NCBI RefSeq assembly: GCF_004329815.1
Contig: NZ_SJPE01000004.1
Location: 66,926-130,925 of the forward strand
Source: Flavobacterium silvisoli
GTDB taxonomy: Bacteria > Bacteroidota > Bacteroidia > Flavobacteriales > Flavobacteriaceae
Direction of reading: 5' to 3'
DNA length: 64,000 nucleotides
Part shown: in pieces, positions 43,360 through 51,244 of the stretch
Layout: every line of letters starts with the position of its first letter
Position numbering within the stretch: position 1 is the stretch's first letter
The notes under the pieces: model-generated
Seen by the model: the letters and a program-made list of their open reading frames with translations, nothing else
Database searches by the model: none
What the model was told of the DNA's origin: nothing
Translations under genes and position numbers: made by a program

Positions 43360-43379
43360 CTTTTACTCACTAGTAAAAG
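43360..43379. promoter_or_regulatory. Palindrome between araC-type gene and mgtA
   Basis: CTTTTACT-CACT-AGTAAAAG, perfect 8-bp arms with a 4-base centre, in the divergent promoter region. It could be an operator for either gene. No T run of terminator type on the plus strand. Confidence 0.4.
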
Positions 43380-43480
43380 CAATAACCAAACTGATTTTTT
43401 CTTACCTTTATCTGACTTCAGCTCAGAATAATCAGAGGATTATTTACCGGTTAAGTTATTTATGCGATATAACACAGTAC

Positions 43481-46003
43481 ATGGGAACAGAATTTTGGCA
43501 ATACGATATTACTTTTTGGTTGCAAAAGTTGAACAGTACTACCGACGGTCTTTCATCTGTTGAAGCACGTCAAAGGCTCTCTAAAAGAAAAAAACTGCCT
43601 CACACCAGTTCCCCTTTTCGGCAGGATTTAAAGCTTTTTATTCGACAATACCAAAGCCCGTTAATGCTTTTGTTGTTGGTGGCTGTTATGTTGTCGGCGG
43701 TTTTGGGCGATACTTCCGATGTGATTATCATTCTTTTCATCCTTCTTTCTACCGGCTCACTCAGTTTTTGGCAGGAAAGAAATGCAGGCCGTGTAGTTGA
43801 AAAATTAAAATCGTTACTGGAAATCAAAGTTACCGTAATACGCGACGGCGCAATTGTTGAAGTCGAATCGGCTCAGATAACTCCGGGAGATGTACTGCTT
43901 TTTAAGGCGGGGCAACGCATACCGGCGGATTGTTTGCTGATAGAGGCTAATTTACTTCAGGTTAATGAATCGAGTCTTACCGGGGAGTCTTTTCCGGTAA
44001 CAAAAGACCCCGGAGTAGTAGCGGCTAAAACCTCTTTGGCCAATCGAAGCAATTGTTTATGGCAAGGGTCAAGTGTAGTGAGCGGGAGCGGAAAAGCCAT
44101 CGTTATCGCAACTGATGAAGACACGATTTTCAGCAGTATTGCACAAAGTGCTTCTCTTACAGTAGAAACCGGTTTTGAAAAAGGCATCCGCAATTTTGGT
44201 TTGTTGTTGATGCGGGTCACATTAGCATTGAGTCTTTTTATACTGTTAGTCAATCTGCTGCATCATAACTCTTTAATGGAGTCTGCTTTGTTTGCTTTGG
44301 CTCTCGCTGTTGGCATGGCACCCGAGTTACTTCCGGCTATCAATACGATTGCTATGAGTGCCGGAGCCAAACGCATGCTTGCTAAAAAAGTAGTGGTGAA
44401 GAAACTTGCGTCTATTCAGAATTTGGGAGAAATTGATTTGTTGTGTACCGATAAAACGGGTACGCTTACAGAAGGTGTTATAGTGGTGGCCGACATTGTG
44501 AATGGTATGGGAGTTTCCGATAACTATGTGCGTGAATTGGCTTATTGGAATGCTTTTTTCGAATCGGGTTATACCAACCCTATTGATGAAGCCCTTAAGA
44601 ATATGGCTTTGCAACCGACACTACAACCTCAAAAAACCGGTGAAGTTCCCTATGATTTTAACCGCAAACGTCTCAGCATTGCTGTCAGTACTTCACAAGG
44701 CGGATTATTAATCACTAAGGGATCATTTACGGAAACACTAAGCATTTGTACACAACTCCGAACAGAACAAGGGGCATTGGTGCCTGTAACAGACTTTCAT
44801 GAGGCACTTGTTAACCGTTACGAACAATTCGGTTCTGATGGGTACCGCTGTATAGCGTTATGTTATAAAATTACAGCCGATACAATTATTGATAAATCTA
44901 TGGAATCCGACATGATCTTTGCCGGATTTATAGTGATGCATGACCCTGTTAAAACCGGAGTACTCCAAGCTATTGACCGTCTTCATAAACTGCAAATCAA
45001 TCTTAAAATTATTACCGGAGATAACCGGCATGTGGCAGCTGCTTTGGCTAAAAAAATAGGTATGAACAATGCGCAGGTTCTGACAGGTGAAGAAATGTCA
45101 AAACTTAGTTTTGAGGATTTGGCACAAAAGGTTAAAAAGATAAGTCTCTTTGCTGAGGTAGCTCCACAGCAGAAAGAACAACTCATACGTGCGCTCCGGC
45201 AAACCTATACGGTTGCTTACATGGGAGACGGAATCAATGATGTTGGTGCATTGGTAGCTGCTGATGTGGGATTGTCTGTTGATAATGCTGTAGATGTTGC
45301 CCGAGATGCCGCCGATTTTGTATTGCTCGAAAGAAGTCTTTCCGTCATTGCCAATGGAGTAGTAGAGGGGCGTAAAACGTTTGCCAACACGCTGAAATAT
45401 ATTTACATCAATACCGGAGCTACCTTTGGGAACATGTTCAGCGTGGCTGCGGCATCCTTATTGCTGCCATTTTTACCCATGTTACCCAAACAAATTTTGA
45501 TGACTAATTTCATTACCGATTTACCTTACCTGAGTGTTTCTTCTGATAATGTAGATGCAGAGCAACTCAAAAAGCCCGGAAAATGGAATATGAAGCTCAT
45601 ACGGAATTACATGTTTGTGTTCGGGTTTCACAGTACCCTGTTTGATTTGGTGACTTTTTTGACTCTTTTCTACGGATTCAAAGTTTCTGAATCTGTTTTT
45701 CAAACAGGTTGGTTTACAGAATCTATACTTACAGAACTTTTTATACTTTTTATCATTCGTACCTACAAAAACTTTTTTAAAAGCCGTCCCGGTCGAATGC
45801 TTTTTATTTTGAGTTTGTTAGGATTAGGATTGACATTGGTTTTACCGTATACACCTATAGCACATACTTTAGGACTGGTTCCGTTGCCACCTTTGATTGC
45901 ATTAACTTTATTTGTAATTGTGCTTCTTTACGTACTTACAGCCGATGCTCTAAAAATTCTGTTCTTCCGTTATCATCTTAAGAAGAAAACTGTATCAGAC
46001 TAA
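43481..46003 (+). CDS. mgtA: Magnesium-translocating P-type ATPase (MgtA-like)
   Basis: P3B-type ATPase of 840 residues that imports Mg2+. Order: cytosolic N-terminus, helix pair near 50-95, actuator domain with NESSLTGESFPV, the MAPELLPAINTIAMSAGAKRM helix (MgtA/B-type M4 with APE), phosphorylation motif CTDKTGTLTEG, nucleotide domain (KGSFTE), hinge motif MGDGINDVGALVAADVGLSV, then helices at the C-terminus. It lacks the long N-terminal tail of E. coli MgtA (about 898). It has its own promoter region, divergent from araC. No typical riboswitch was identified in the 178-base leader. Confidence 0.93.
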   Translation: MGTEFWQYDITFWLQKLNSTTDGLSSVEARQRLSKRKKLPHTSSPFRQDLKLFIRQYQSPLMLLLLVAVMLSAVLGDTSDVIIILFILLSTGSLSFWQERNAGRVVEKLKSLLEIKVTVIRDGAIVEVESAQITPGDVLLFKAGQRIPADCLLIEANLLQVNESSLTGESFPVTKDPGVVAAKTSLANRSNCLWQGSSVVSGSGKAIVIATDEDTIFSSIAQSASLTVETGFEKGIRNFGLLLMRVTLALSLFILLVNLLHHNSLMESALFALALAVGMAPELLPAINTIAMSAGAKRMLAKKVVVKKLASIQNLGEIDLLCTDKTGTLTEGVIVVADIVNGMGVSDNYVRELAYWNAFFESGYTNPIDEALKNMALQPTLQPQKTGEVPYDFNRKRLSIAVSTSQGGLLITKGSFTETLSICTQLRTEQGALVPVTDFHEALVNRYEQFGSDGYRCIALCYKITADTIIDKSMESDMIFAGFIVMHDPVKTGVLQAIDRLHKLQINLKIITGDNRHVAAALAKKIGMNNAQVLTGEEMSKLSFEDLAQKVKKISLFAEVAPQQKEQLIRALRQTYTVAYMGDGINDVGALVAADVGLSVDNAVDVARDAADFVLLERSLSVIANGVVEGRKTFANTLKYIYINTGATFGNMFSVAAASLLLPFLPMLPKQILMTNFITDLPYLSVSSDNVDAEQLKKPGKWNMKLIRNYMFVFGFHSTLFDLVTFLTLFYGFKVSESVFQTGWFTESILTELFILFIIRTYKNFFKSRPGRMLFILSLLGLGLTLVLPYTPIAHTLGLVPLPPLIALTLFVIVLLYVLTADALKILFFRYHLKKKTVSD

Positions 46004-46262
46004 TAATATCCAAATAATTATTTTATTGAAAAATAAATTTCTTGTTGTTACGAATTAAATTTTATTTACTTAAATCACGATGTTTTTTATTGTTTTACTG
46101 TTAACTTTTACCTGAAATTCGCAATATTTTTAAGTGTAGTTTATTACTTGGCAAACAGTTAGAAAAATGGTACTTCTTTTTAACATTTCAGAGTTGAATT
46201 AGATAGGTCACTTTGTGTACATTTACCATCCCAAAACAAAATAAAATAAATAACCTATTAGC

Positions 46263-46505
46263 ATGCCGTGTTCTAAAATTATTGAGTACACCCAAAGCGG
46301 AAAACTCCCGATAACCGTTGAGTTTTATTATAAAGGAGATTTTCTTGCTGACCCAAAAACTTTTTTTAGTTCCAATCTTTCTGTTTTTGAAAACGAATTT
46401 CCCAAATCTGATGAAATAATAGCTCAGATTGCCGCTCATCAAACCTATAAAAACACCCATAAACTCATCATATCAGAGTATGGTTTTTTCAGAATCCAGA
46501 TTTAG
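46263..46505 (+). CDS. Small hypothetical protein, 80 residues
   Basis: Not recognised. Soluble, mixed composition, begins MPCSKIIEYTQSGKLPITVE. Supported by codon use like that of neighbours and by a possible promoter about 50 bases upstream (TTG, then TACATTTA about 21 bases later near 46193-46224). No signal peptide. An antisense frame of similar length exists, so the call is moderate. It lies alone in the gap between mgtA and tRNA-Ser; the rest of that gap (46004-46262) shows nothing else. Confidence 0.5.
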   Translation: MPCSKIIEYTQSGKLPITVEFYYKGDFLADPKTFFSSNLSVFENEFPKSDEIIAQIAAHQTYKNTHKLIISEYGFFRIQI

Positions 46506-46615
46506 AGGTATTATTTTTAAAAAAAGTTTATTCTTGTTGGAGTAGTTAAGTGGCACAGCATTAATTAAATAGCTTTTAGGATAAAAAATAAGTTGATTTT
46601 TTAGTGAAAATCATT

Positions 46616-46644
46616 TTGCAAAATCAAAAAGGTTGTTATATTTG
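46616..46644 (+). promoter_or_regulatory. Promoter of tRNA-Ser
   Basis: TTG at 46616-46618 and TATATTTG at 46637-46644, spaced 18 bases, 33 bases before the tRNA 5' end. A clear Bacteroidota-type promoter. Confidence 0.6.
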
Positions 46645-46677
46645 CATCCGCATTACAGCAGTAGTGCACGACTTATT

Positions 46678-46762
46678 GGAGAAATGGCAGAGTGGTCGAT
46701 TGCGGCAGTCTTGAAAACTGTTGACTGTAACAGGTCCGGGGGTTCGAATCCCTCTTTCTCCG
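46678..46762 (+). tRNA. tRNA-Ser (anticodon TGA)
   Basis: Acceptor GGAGAAA (46678-46684) pairs with TTTCTCC (46755-46761), with discriminator G. Anticodon loop CTTGAAA gives TGA, reading UCA and related codons. A long variable arm (about 46719-46734) identifies class II tRNA-Ser. T arm GGGGGTTCGAATCCCTC is standard. CCA is not encoded. Length 85. It is followed after eight bases by a terminator. Confidence 0.95.
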
Positions 46763-46769
46763 CGAAAGA

Positions 46770-46797
46770 AACCCGAAACGTAAGTTTCGGGTTTTTT
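46770..46797 (+). terminator. Terminator of tRNA-Ser
   Basis: AACCCGAAAC-GTAA-GTTTCGGGTT stem-loop followed by T residues. Confidence 0.92.
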
Positions 46798-46913
46798 GTT
46801 TTTGATCAATTTTCATCAAGAACTCAAAGTAATTAAAATTCATCTTCTCTTCATGTGGGTTTCGTAATTTTAACGTATTGAAAAACAATACCCAATAATT
46901 TAAAATTAAAGTT

Positions 46914-47426
46914 ATGAAAACTGTTGATTACAAATTCGGAAAAGTGACTAAAACAAATATTTTTTTTGTGCTCAATCAGATGATTCTTCTGGGTATGGTG
47001 TTGCTTTTTAATTTAAAAACAGAAGCACAGGAAAAAGTAATCCCAACTATAGAGGTACAAACAGCATTTGAAAAAGAATTTCCTAATGTGGTGCCGTACT
47101 GGACAAAAAATTTCGGCGGAGAAGATTTAGACCAAATTCGATACAATGCAAAATTTCAACAAGGTTCTTCTGAGGTACTGGCGGTTTACGATAATTTGGG
47201 AAAAATGAAAGCATTCGAAGTTTCTATTGCCAAAAAAGCCATACCTGTAAAAGCTCTTACTTATTTGAATCGGGAATATAAAGGGTATACTTTTAAAGAA
47301 GCAGCAAGAGTTAAAGATGACAAAAAAGTGACTACCTATGAAGTTGGGATTATCATGGCCGGAAAGTTTTATGATGCTGTGTTTGACAAAGATGGAAATT
47401 TTATAAAAATCATTCAAACGAACTAG
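46914..47426 (+). CDS. PepSY-like domain exported protein
   Basis: 170-residue protein with a long N-terminal signal region (positive start, hydrophobic core MILLGMVLLFNL, cut near TEAQ). The rest shows two PepSY-like halves: VQTAFEKEFPNVVPYWTKNF, then ALTYLNREYKGYTFKEAARV and YEVGIIMAGKFYDAVFDKDG (strand-rich, ending IKIIQ). This is the family seen in Bacteroidota putative beta-lactamase-inhibitor-like proteins; the role is unknown. Single gene with a terminator about 90 bases on. Confidence 0.8.
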   Translation: MKTVDYKFGKVTKTNIFFVLNQMILLGMVLLFNLKTEAQEKVIPTIEVQTAFEKEFPNVVPYWTKNFGGEDLDQIRYNAKFQQGSSEVLAVYDNLGKMKAFEVSIAKKAIPVKALTYLNREYKGYTFKEAARVKDDKKVTTYEVGIIMAGKFYDAVFDKDGNFIKIIQTN

Positions 47427-47515
47427 ATTTCTATTACTTCAAATTTTGCGATTCAAAATCAGCGCAGTATTTGATTTTCAAGATGGTACAGTCTATTCAT
47501 CTTATAAAATATAAA

Positions 47516-47545
47516 AGCCGAAGTAAATTACTTCGGCTGCTGTTT
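47516..47545. terminator. Bidirectional terminator between PepSY-like and ribB genes
   Basis: AGCCGAAG / CTTCGGCT stem with a seven-base centre; T-rich on both sides, so it can stop the plus-strand transcript and the minus-strand ribB operon. Confidence 0.8.
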
Positions 47546-47564
47546 TTCTTTAAATGGAAAATCA

Positions 47565-48698
47565 TTAATAGTTTACATATTCTGTTATTTCTAAGCCGTA
47601 ACCAATCATTCCCACCCTTTTGGTTTGAGTGGTATTGGAAATGAGTCTTATTTTGGAAATATCAATATCATGTAGTATTTGAGCACCTATTCCAAAATCT
47701 TTATTGTCCATTTTAATTTGTGGAGCTTTAAAGATTCCTTCGCTTTGCAGTTGCTTCAATTCGGTTAAACGGTTGAGCAAATCAGAGGAATCAACTTCCT
47801 GATTGATGAATAGAATAGCTCCGCGACCTTCGTCATTAATTTGCTGAAACATATTTTCCAGCTTTTTGTCCATGTCGTTGGTTAAGGTATTTAAAATATC
47901 ATTATTAGCTTGCGAGGAATTGATTCTGGTGAGGATTGGTTCGCCCAAATTCCAACTTCCTTTGGTTAATGCTAAATGAACTTGCTTATTGGTAGTTTGC
48001 AGGTAAGCTCTTAATCGGAATTTTCCAAATCGGGTGTCGATTTCAAAATCTTCTTTTTTCACAATAAGACTGTCGTGCTGCATGCGATAGGCGACCAAGT
48101 CTTCAATGGAAACTAACTTTAAATCAAATTTTTTGGCCACGTCTACTAATTGTGGTAAACGCGCCATAGTTCCATCTTCATTCATGATTTCTACAATCAC
48201 ACCTGCCGGTTTAAATCCGGCTAATCGGGCAAAATCAATGGCAGCCTCTGTATGTCCGGTTCTGCGCAATACACCTCCTTGTTTAGCGGTTAACGGAAAA
48301 ATATGCCCGGGACGCGCTAAATCATAGGGTTTAGTTTCTTCATTTACCAGAGCTAAGATGGTTTTAGCCCGGTCTGAAGCCGAGATTCCGGTAGTAACGC
48401 CATGTCCTTTTAAGTCGACAGAAACTGTAAACGCGGTCTCCATATGGTCGGTATTATTTTTGACCATCGAATGCAGTTCTAATTCATGGCAACGCTTTTC
48501 TGTAAGCGGGGCGCAAATCAACCCGCGTCCATGGGTAGCCATGAAGTTAATCATATCGGGAGTTACTTTTTCGGCGGCAGCTAAAAAATCGCCCTCATTT
48601 TCGCGATCTTCATCATCTACCACGATAATGACTTTTCCCTGACGGATGTCTTCTATGGCTTCTTCAATAGTGTTGAGTTGTATTTTAGTGTTGTCCAT
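47565..48698 (-). CDS. ribB: 3,4-dihydroxy-2-butanone 4-phosphate synthase with degenerate GTP cyclohydrolase II domain
   Basis: Riboflavin enzyme of 377 residues. The N-terminal RibB domain (about 1-205) is complete: [58 protein letters not shown] block and IEIMNEDG. The C-terminal RibA-like domain (about 210-377) keeps the fold ([20 protein letters not shown]) but has no zinc cysteines, and the QEGRGIGL motif is replaced by [13 protein letters not shown]. It is therefore probably inactive for GTP, resembling RibBX hybrids. It overlaps the LptF/G gene end by 14 bases. Confidence 0.9.
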   Translation of the reverse strand: MDNTKIQLNTIEEAIEDIRQGKVIIVVDDEDRENEGDFLAAAEKVTPDMINFMATHGRGLICAPLTEKRCHELELHSMVKNNTDHMETAFTVSVDLKGHGVTTGISASDRAKTILALVNEETKPYDLARPGHIFPLTAKQGGVLRRTGHTEAAIDFARLAGFKPAGVIVEIMNEDGTMARLPQLVDVAKKFDLKLVSIEDLVAYRMQHDSLIVKKEDFEIDTRFGKFRLRAYLQTTNKQVHLALTKGSWNLGEPILTRINSSQANNDILNTLTNDMDKKLENMFQQINDEGRGAILFINQEVDSSDLLNRLTELKQLQSEGIFKAPQIKMDNKDFGIGAQILHDIDISKIRLISNTTQTKRVGMIGYGLEITEYVNY

Positions 48699-50595
48699 CA
48701 GTTTGGCTTAGTTTTGATAAAGCAGTGTTTAAATAACTTTTATTAAAGAAATAAAACAAGATGTAAAACGGAAACCCGCCTAAAAGCATTATGAAAAAGT
48801 TCAAATCTTTATGCTGTTGTATTCCGGTAGTAATCTTAGTTAGTAGTTGTTCTGACTTAAGTAAGGCGCCATAAAAAATGACAGCCAATACAATACTGAT
48901 TATCTTTTGGGCTTGCCCTTCAAATAATCCTGATACCAAGACTGCCAACAGCAATAGGTTGCTGATGAGTGCCAGTAATGCGAATTTGTTGTATTGTTGA
49001 TTTAAAATTGTAATACTACCTGAATCAATCATTACAGGTTTTGATTCGGGTATAACTGTTTTTTGAGTTTTGGCCGGGGTACTACTTTCATTAATATCTT
49101 TAATTAATTCAGGATCTATTTCTTCAGGATGAAAATAATCCGTAGTTGAGGCGGTTTCAAATACCAGTTCTTCCTTTTGTGGAAAGAATCTGGTGAATAC
49201 ATTTATCAGCCAATCAAAATTAATGGAAACTCCTTTGTCTTCTGTTGCTCTTTTGGTAAGTAATATGGCCAATGGGAGTAAAATCATGGTTGACATCCAA
49301 CAGCCTAAAAAAGGAGTAATTCCGTTTTCCTGAGCCACTTTTTTACCAAAAGTATTGATGAAATGAAACGTAATAAAAATGAGGATAGCAAAGACAATCG
49401 GCAATCCTAAACCTCCTTTACGAATGATAGCTCCTAGTGGTGCACCAATAAAGAACATGAGTATGCAGGCAAAACCAATGACAAATTTATCGTAGAACGC
49501 AATCCAGTGTTGGTTGATGTTTTTTTGCTTTTCTTCCAGGTCAAATTTTGAGTTGTCTAACGCAAAGTTGGTAGCATCAACAGTTCCGCTGGCAACGCGA
49601 AGAATTTGGTTTTTCTGGTTGAGGTCAAAATTTTCAAGTAAATCACTTGAATTTAGTTTGGTTGCTGTTGAATCGGCAAAATTGGAAAAATTCATATTGC
49701 CAATCGAACGCTGGTAAATGTTTTCGGTGTAGGACAATACGTCTTTAGTGTAGTTTTTTTGCAGAGAATCAATCGTATAACGCAGTTCTCCTATGGTGAG
49801 CATGGTATTCGTATTAGTAATCTGCTCATCTTCCATATTGGCATTGTTCAATTTCGACAAATCAATGTTGAGAACGTAGCGTTTAAATTCACTTTTGGCG
49901 AAAGGCAGTTTTTTGCGGTCTTCAAATTTTTTGGGGATGATATCTTCATAATAATTCCCATCTTTCAAAACCAATTGCAGGTTGTTTGAATTTTCACTGC
50001 TGACCAACTCACCGCTTTTGGCTTTGATTACAGTGTTGCTTCCGTCACCCAACACAGATTTTTTGTGAATGGTAACCAAACTAAGGTATCTTCCGTTTTT
50101 TCCTGACTTTTTTTCTACCTTAATATTGTAGTTTCCCACTTCGCTGAACTGTCCTTCGGCTATAGCCATTGCCGGCTTTACCTGAGCAATATTTCTGCGG
50201 AAATTGACAAACTTATATTCGGCATAAGGGATAACATTGTTAGCAAATAAAAAAGCCACAAATCCGAGAATAAAAATAAAGTAGATGAGTCCTCTCATGG
50301 CTCTTTGCAGTGATATTCCTGAGGATTTCATGGCTGCAAACTCATAATTTTCGGCTAAACTGCCGAATGTCATGATGGATGCCAATAAAACGGAAAGGGG
50401 AAGTACTAAAGGAACCACGCTGGGCATCTTAAACAAAAGAAATTTAGCAATCATTAAGACATCTAAATCTTTCCCGGCTAATTCAGAGATGAAAAGCCAC
50501 ACGACTTGCAACACGAATATAAAAAACAGAATTACAAATACCGTAGCAAATGTAACCAAGAAGGATTTTAGTAAGTACCTGTCAAGTATTTTCAC
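48685..50595 (-). CDS. LptF/LptG family permease
   Basis: Inner-membrane permease (636 residues) of the LPS export ABC transporter. N-terminal helices: DRYLLKSFLVTFATVFVILF and LPLSVLLASIMTFGSLAEN with the family EFAAMKSSGISLQRAMRG coupling segment. Periplasmic jellyroll about 130-360 (ANNVIPYAEYKFVNFRRNI). Helices again at about 370-450 (IGAPLGAIIRKGGLGLP). It has a longer C-terminal part (three further helices, about 540-630) than E. coli LptF/G (about 360). It is followed by ribB (14-base overlap) and preceded by lolA (six bases), forming part of an envelope operon. Confidence 0.92.
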   Translation of the reverse strand: MKILDRYLLKSFLVTFATVFVILFFIFVLQVVWLFISELAGKDLDVLMIAKFLLFKMPSVVPLVLPLSVLLASIMTFGSLAENYEFAAMKSSGISLQRAMRGLIYFIFILGFVAFLFANNVIPYAEYKFVNFRRNIAQVKPAMAIAEGQFSEVGNYNIKVEKKSGKNGRYLSLVTIHKKSVLGDGSNTVIKAKSGELVSSENSNNLQLVLKDGNYYEDIIPKKFEDRKKLPFAKSEFKRYVLNIDLSKLNNANMEDEQITNTNTMLTIGELRYTIDSLQKNYTKDVLSYTENIYQRSIGNMNFSNFADSTATKLNSSDLLENFDLNQKNQILRVASGTVDATNFALDNSKFDLEEKQKNINQHWIAFYDKFVIGFACILMFFIGAPLGAIIRKGGLGLPIVFAILIFITFHFINTFGKKVAQENGITPFLGCWMSTMILLPLAILLTKRATEDKGVSINFDWLINVFTRFFPQKEELVFETASTTDYFHPEEIDPELIKDINESSTPAKTQKTVIPESKPVMIDSGSITILNQQYNKFALLALISNLLLLAVLVSGLFEGQAQKIISIVLAVIFYGALLKSEQLLTKITTGIQQHKDLNFFIMLLGGFPFYILFYFFNKSYLNTALSKLSQTDGQH

Positions 50596-50601
50596 CCGAG
50601 C

Positions 50602-51243
50602 TTAATCTATTTTGTTGATGTAGTAATTTGGATATTTACTGGCCACAAAGGTAAACTGATTTTTTGACAAAGGTTGATTGGTTTTAAAAGAATTAACAGT
50701 CAATGTGGTTTTAGTACCGTTTTTACCCATTTCAATCACATTGTAGATGTTTTTAGTTTGTGAATCGATGCCGAGTAAGATTTCTTTGCGTTGATCCTTA
50801 GCATTAGTGGGTACTAATTTGATGTACTGAATTTTTCTGCCTTTTACATCTTGCAAAATATCCCAGGAAAATTTAAAACCATTGTTGAAAAAAGTCAGCA
50901 TTTTAGAGGGAGTGATGGCTTTTTCATCGGTATCATCAAGGCTTGAAACCGTTATTTCTTCATCTTCAGGTACTATAGTGTAACTCTTTTTACCGTCAAA
51001 TATTTTGGTTACTCCCATAAAATTAAGTACATATTTATTGCCTTCCAACAATAAATTTCCTTTACTTTCTTTGTTGATGTTCTCCTTGCTATTGTTTAAA
51101 GTGTACTTGAAATCAATGGTAATGTTGTTGTAAGTTTTAATTTTAGCCGTTACCTGATCTAATAAATCTTTTGCTTTTTTATCCTGAGCTTGGCTATTGA
51201 AGCTAACTAGTAAGAATAATGCAATCGAAAGTAGTTTGTTCAT
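50602..51243 (-). CDS. lolA: LolA-type outer-membrane lipoprotein carrier
   Basis: Periplasmic half-barrel protein of 213 residues that carries lipoproteins between membranes. Signal peptide about 1-19 (LVSFNSQAQ). Family pattern: AKDLLDQVTAKIKTYNNITI, then FKYTLNNSKENIN and YVLNFMGVTKIFDGKKSYTI, ending FTFVASKYPNYYIN. It sits between ftsK (one base) and the LptF/G permease (six bases), a flavobacterial envelope operon. Confidence 0.9.
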   Translation of the reverse strand: MNKLLSIALFLLVSFNSQAQDKKAKDLLDQVTAKIKTYNNITIDFKYTLNNSKENINKESKGNLLLEGNKYVLNFMGVTKIFDGKKSYTIVPEDEEITVSSLDDTDEKAITPSKMLTFFNNGFKFSWDILQDVKGRKIQYIKLVPTNAKDQRKEILLGIDSQTKNIYNVIEMGKNGTKTTLTVNSFKTNQPLSKNQFTFVASKYPNYYINKID

Positions 51244-51244
51244 T

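Noticed and set aside
46188..46460. Minus-strand 90-codon ORF opposite the 80-residue gene
   Set aside because: Composition rich in Phe/Lys, no promoter pattern, and the plus-strand frame has better codon use and an upstream promoter candidate.
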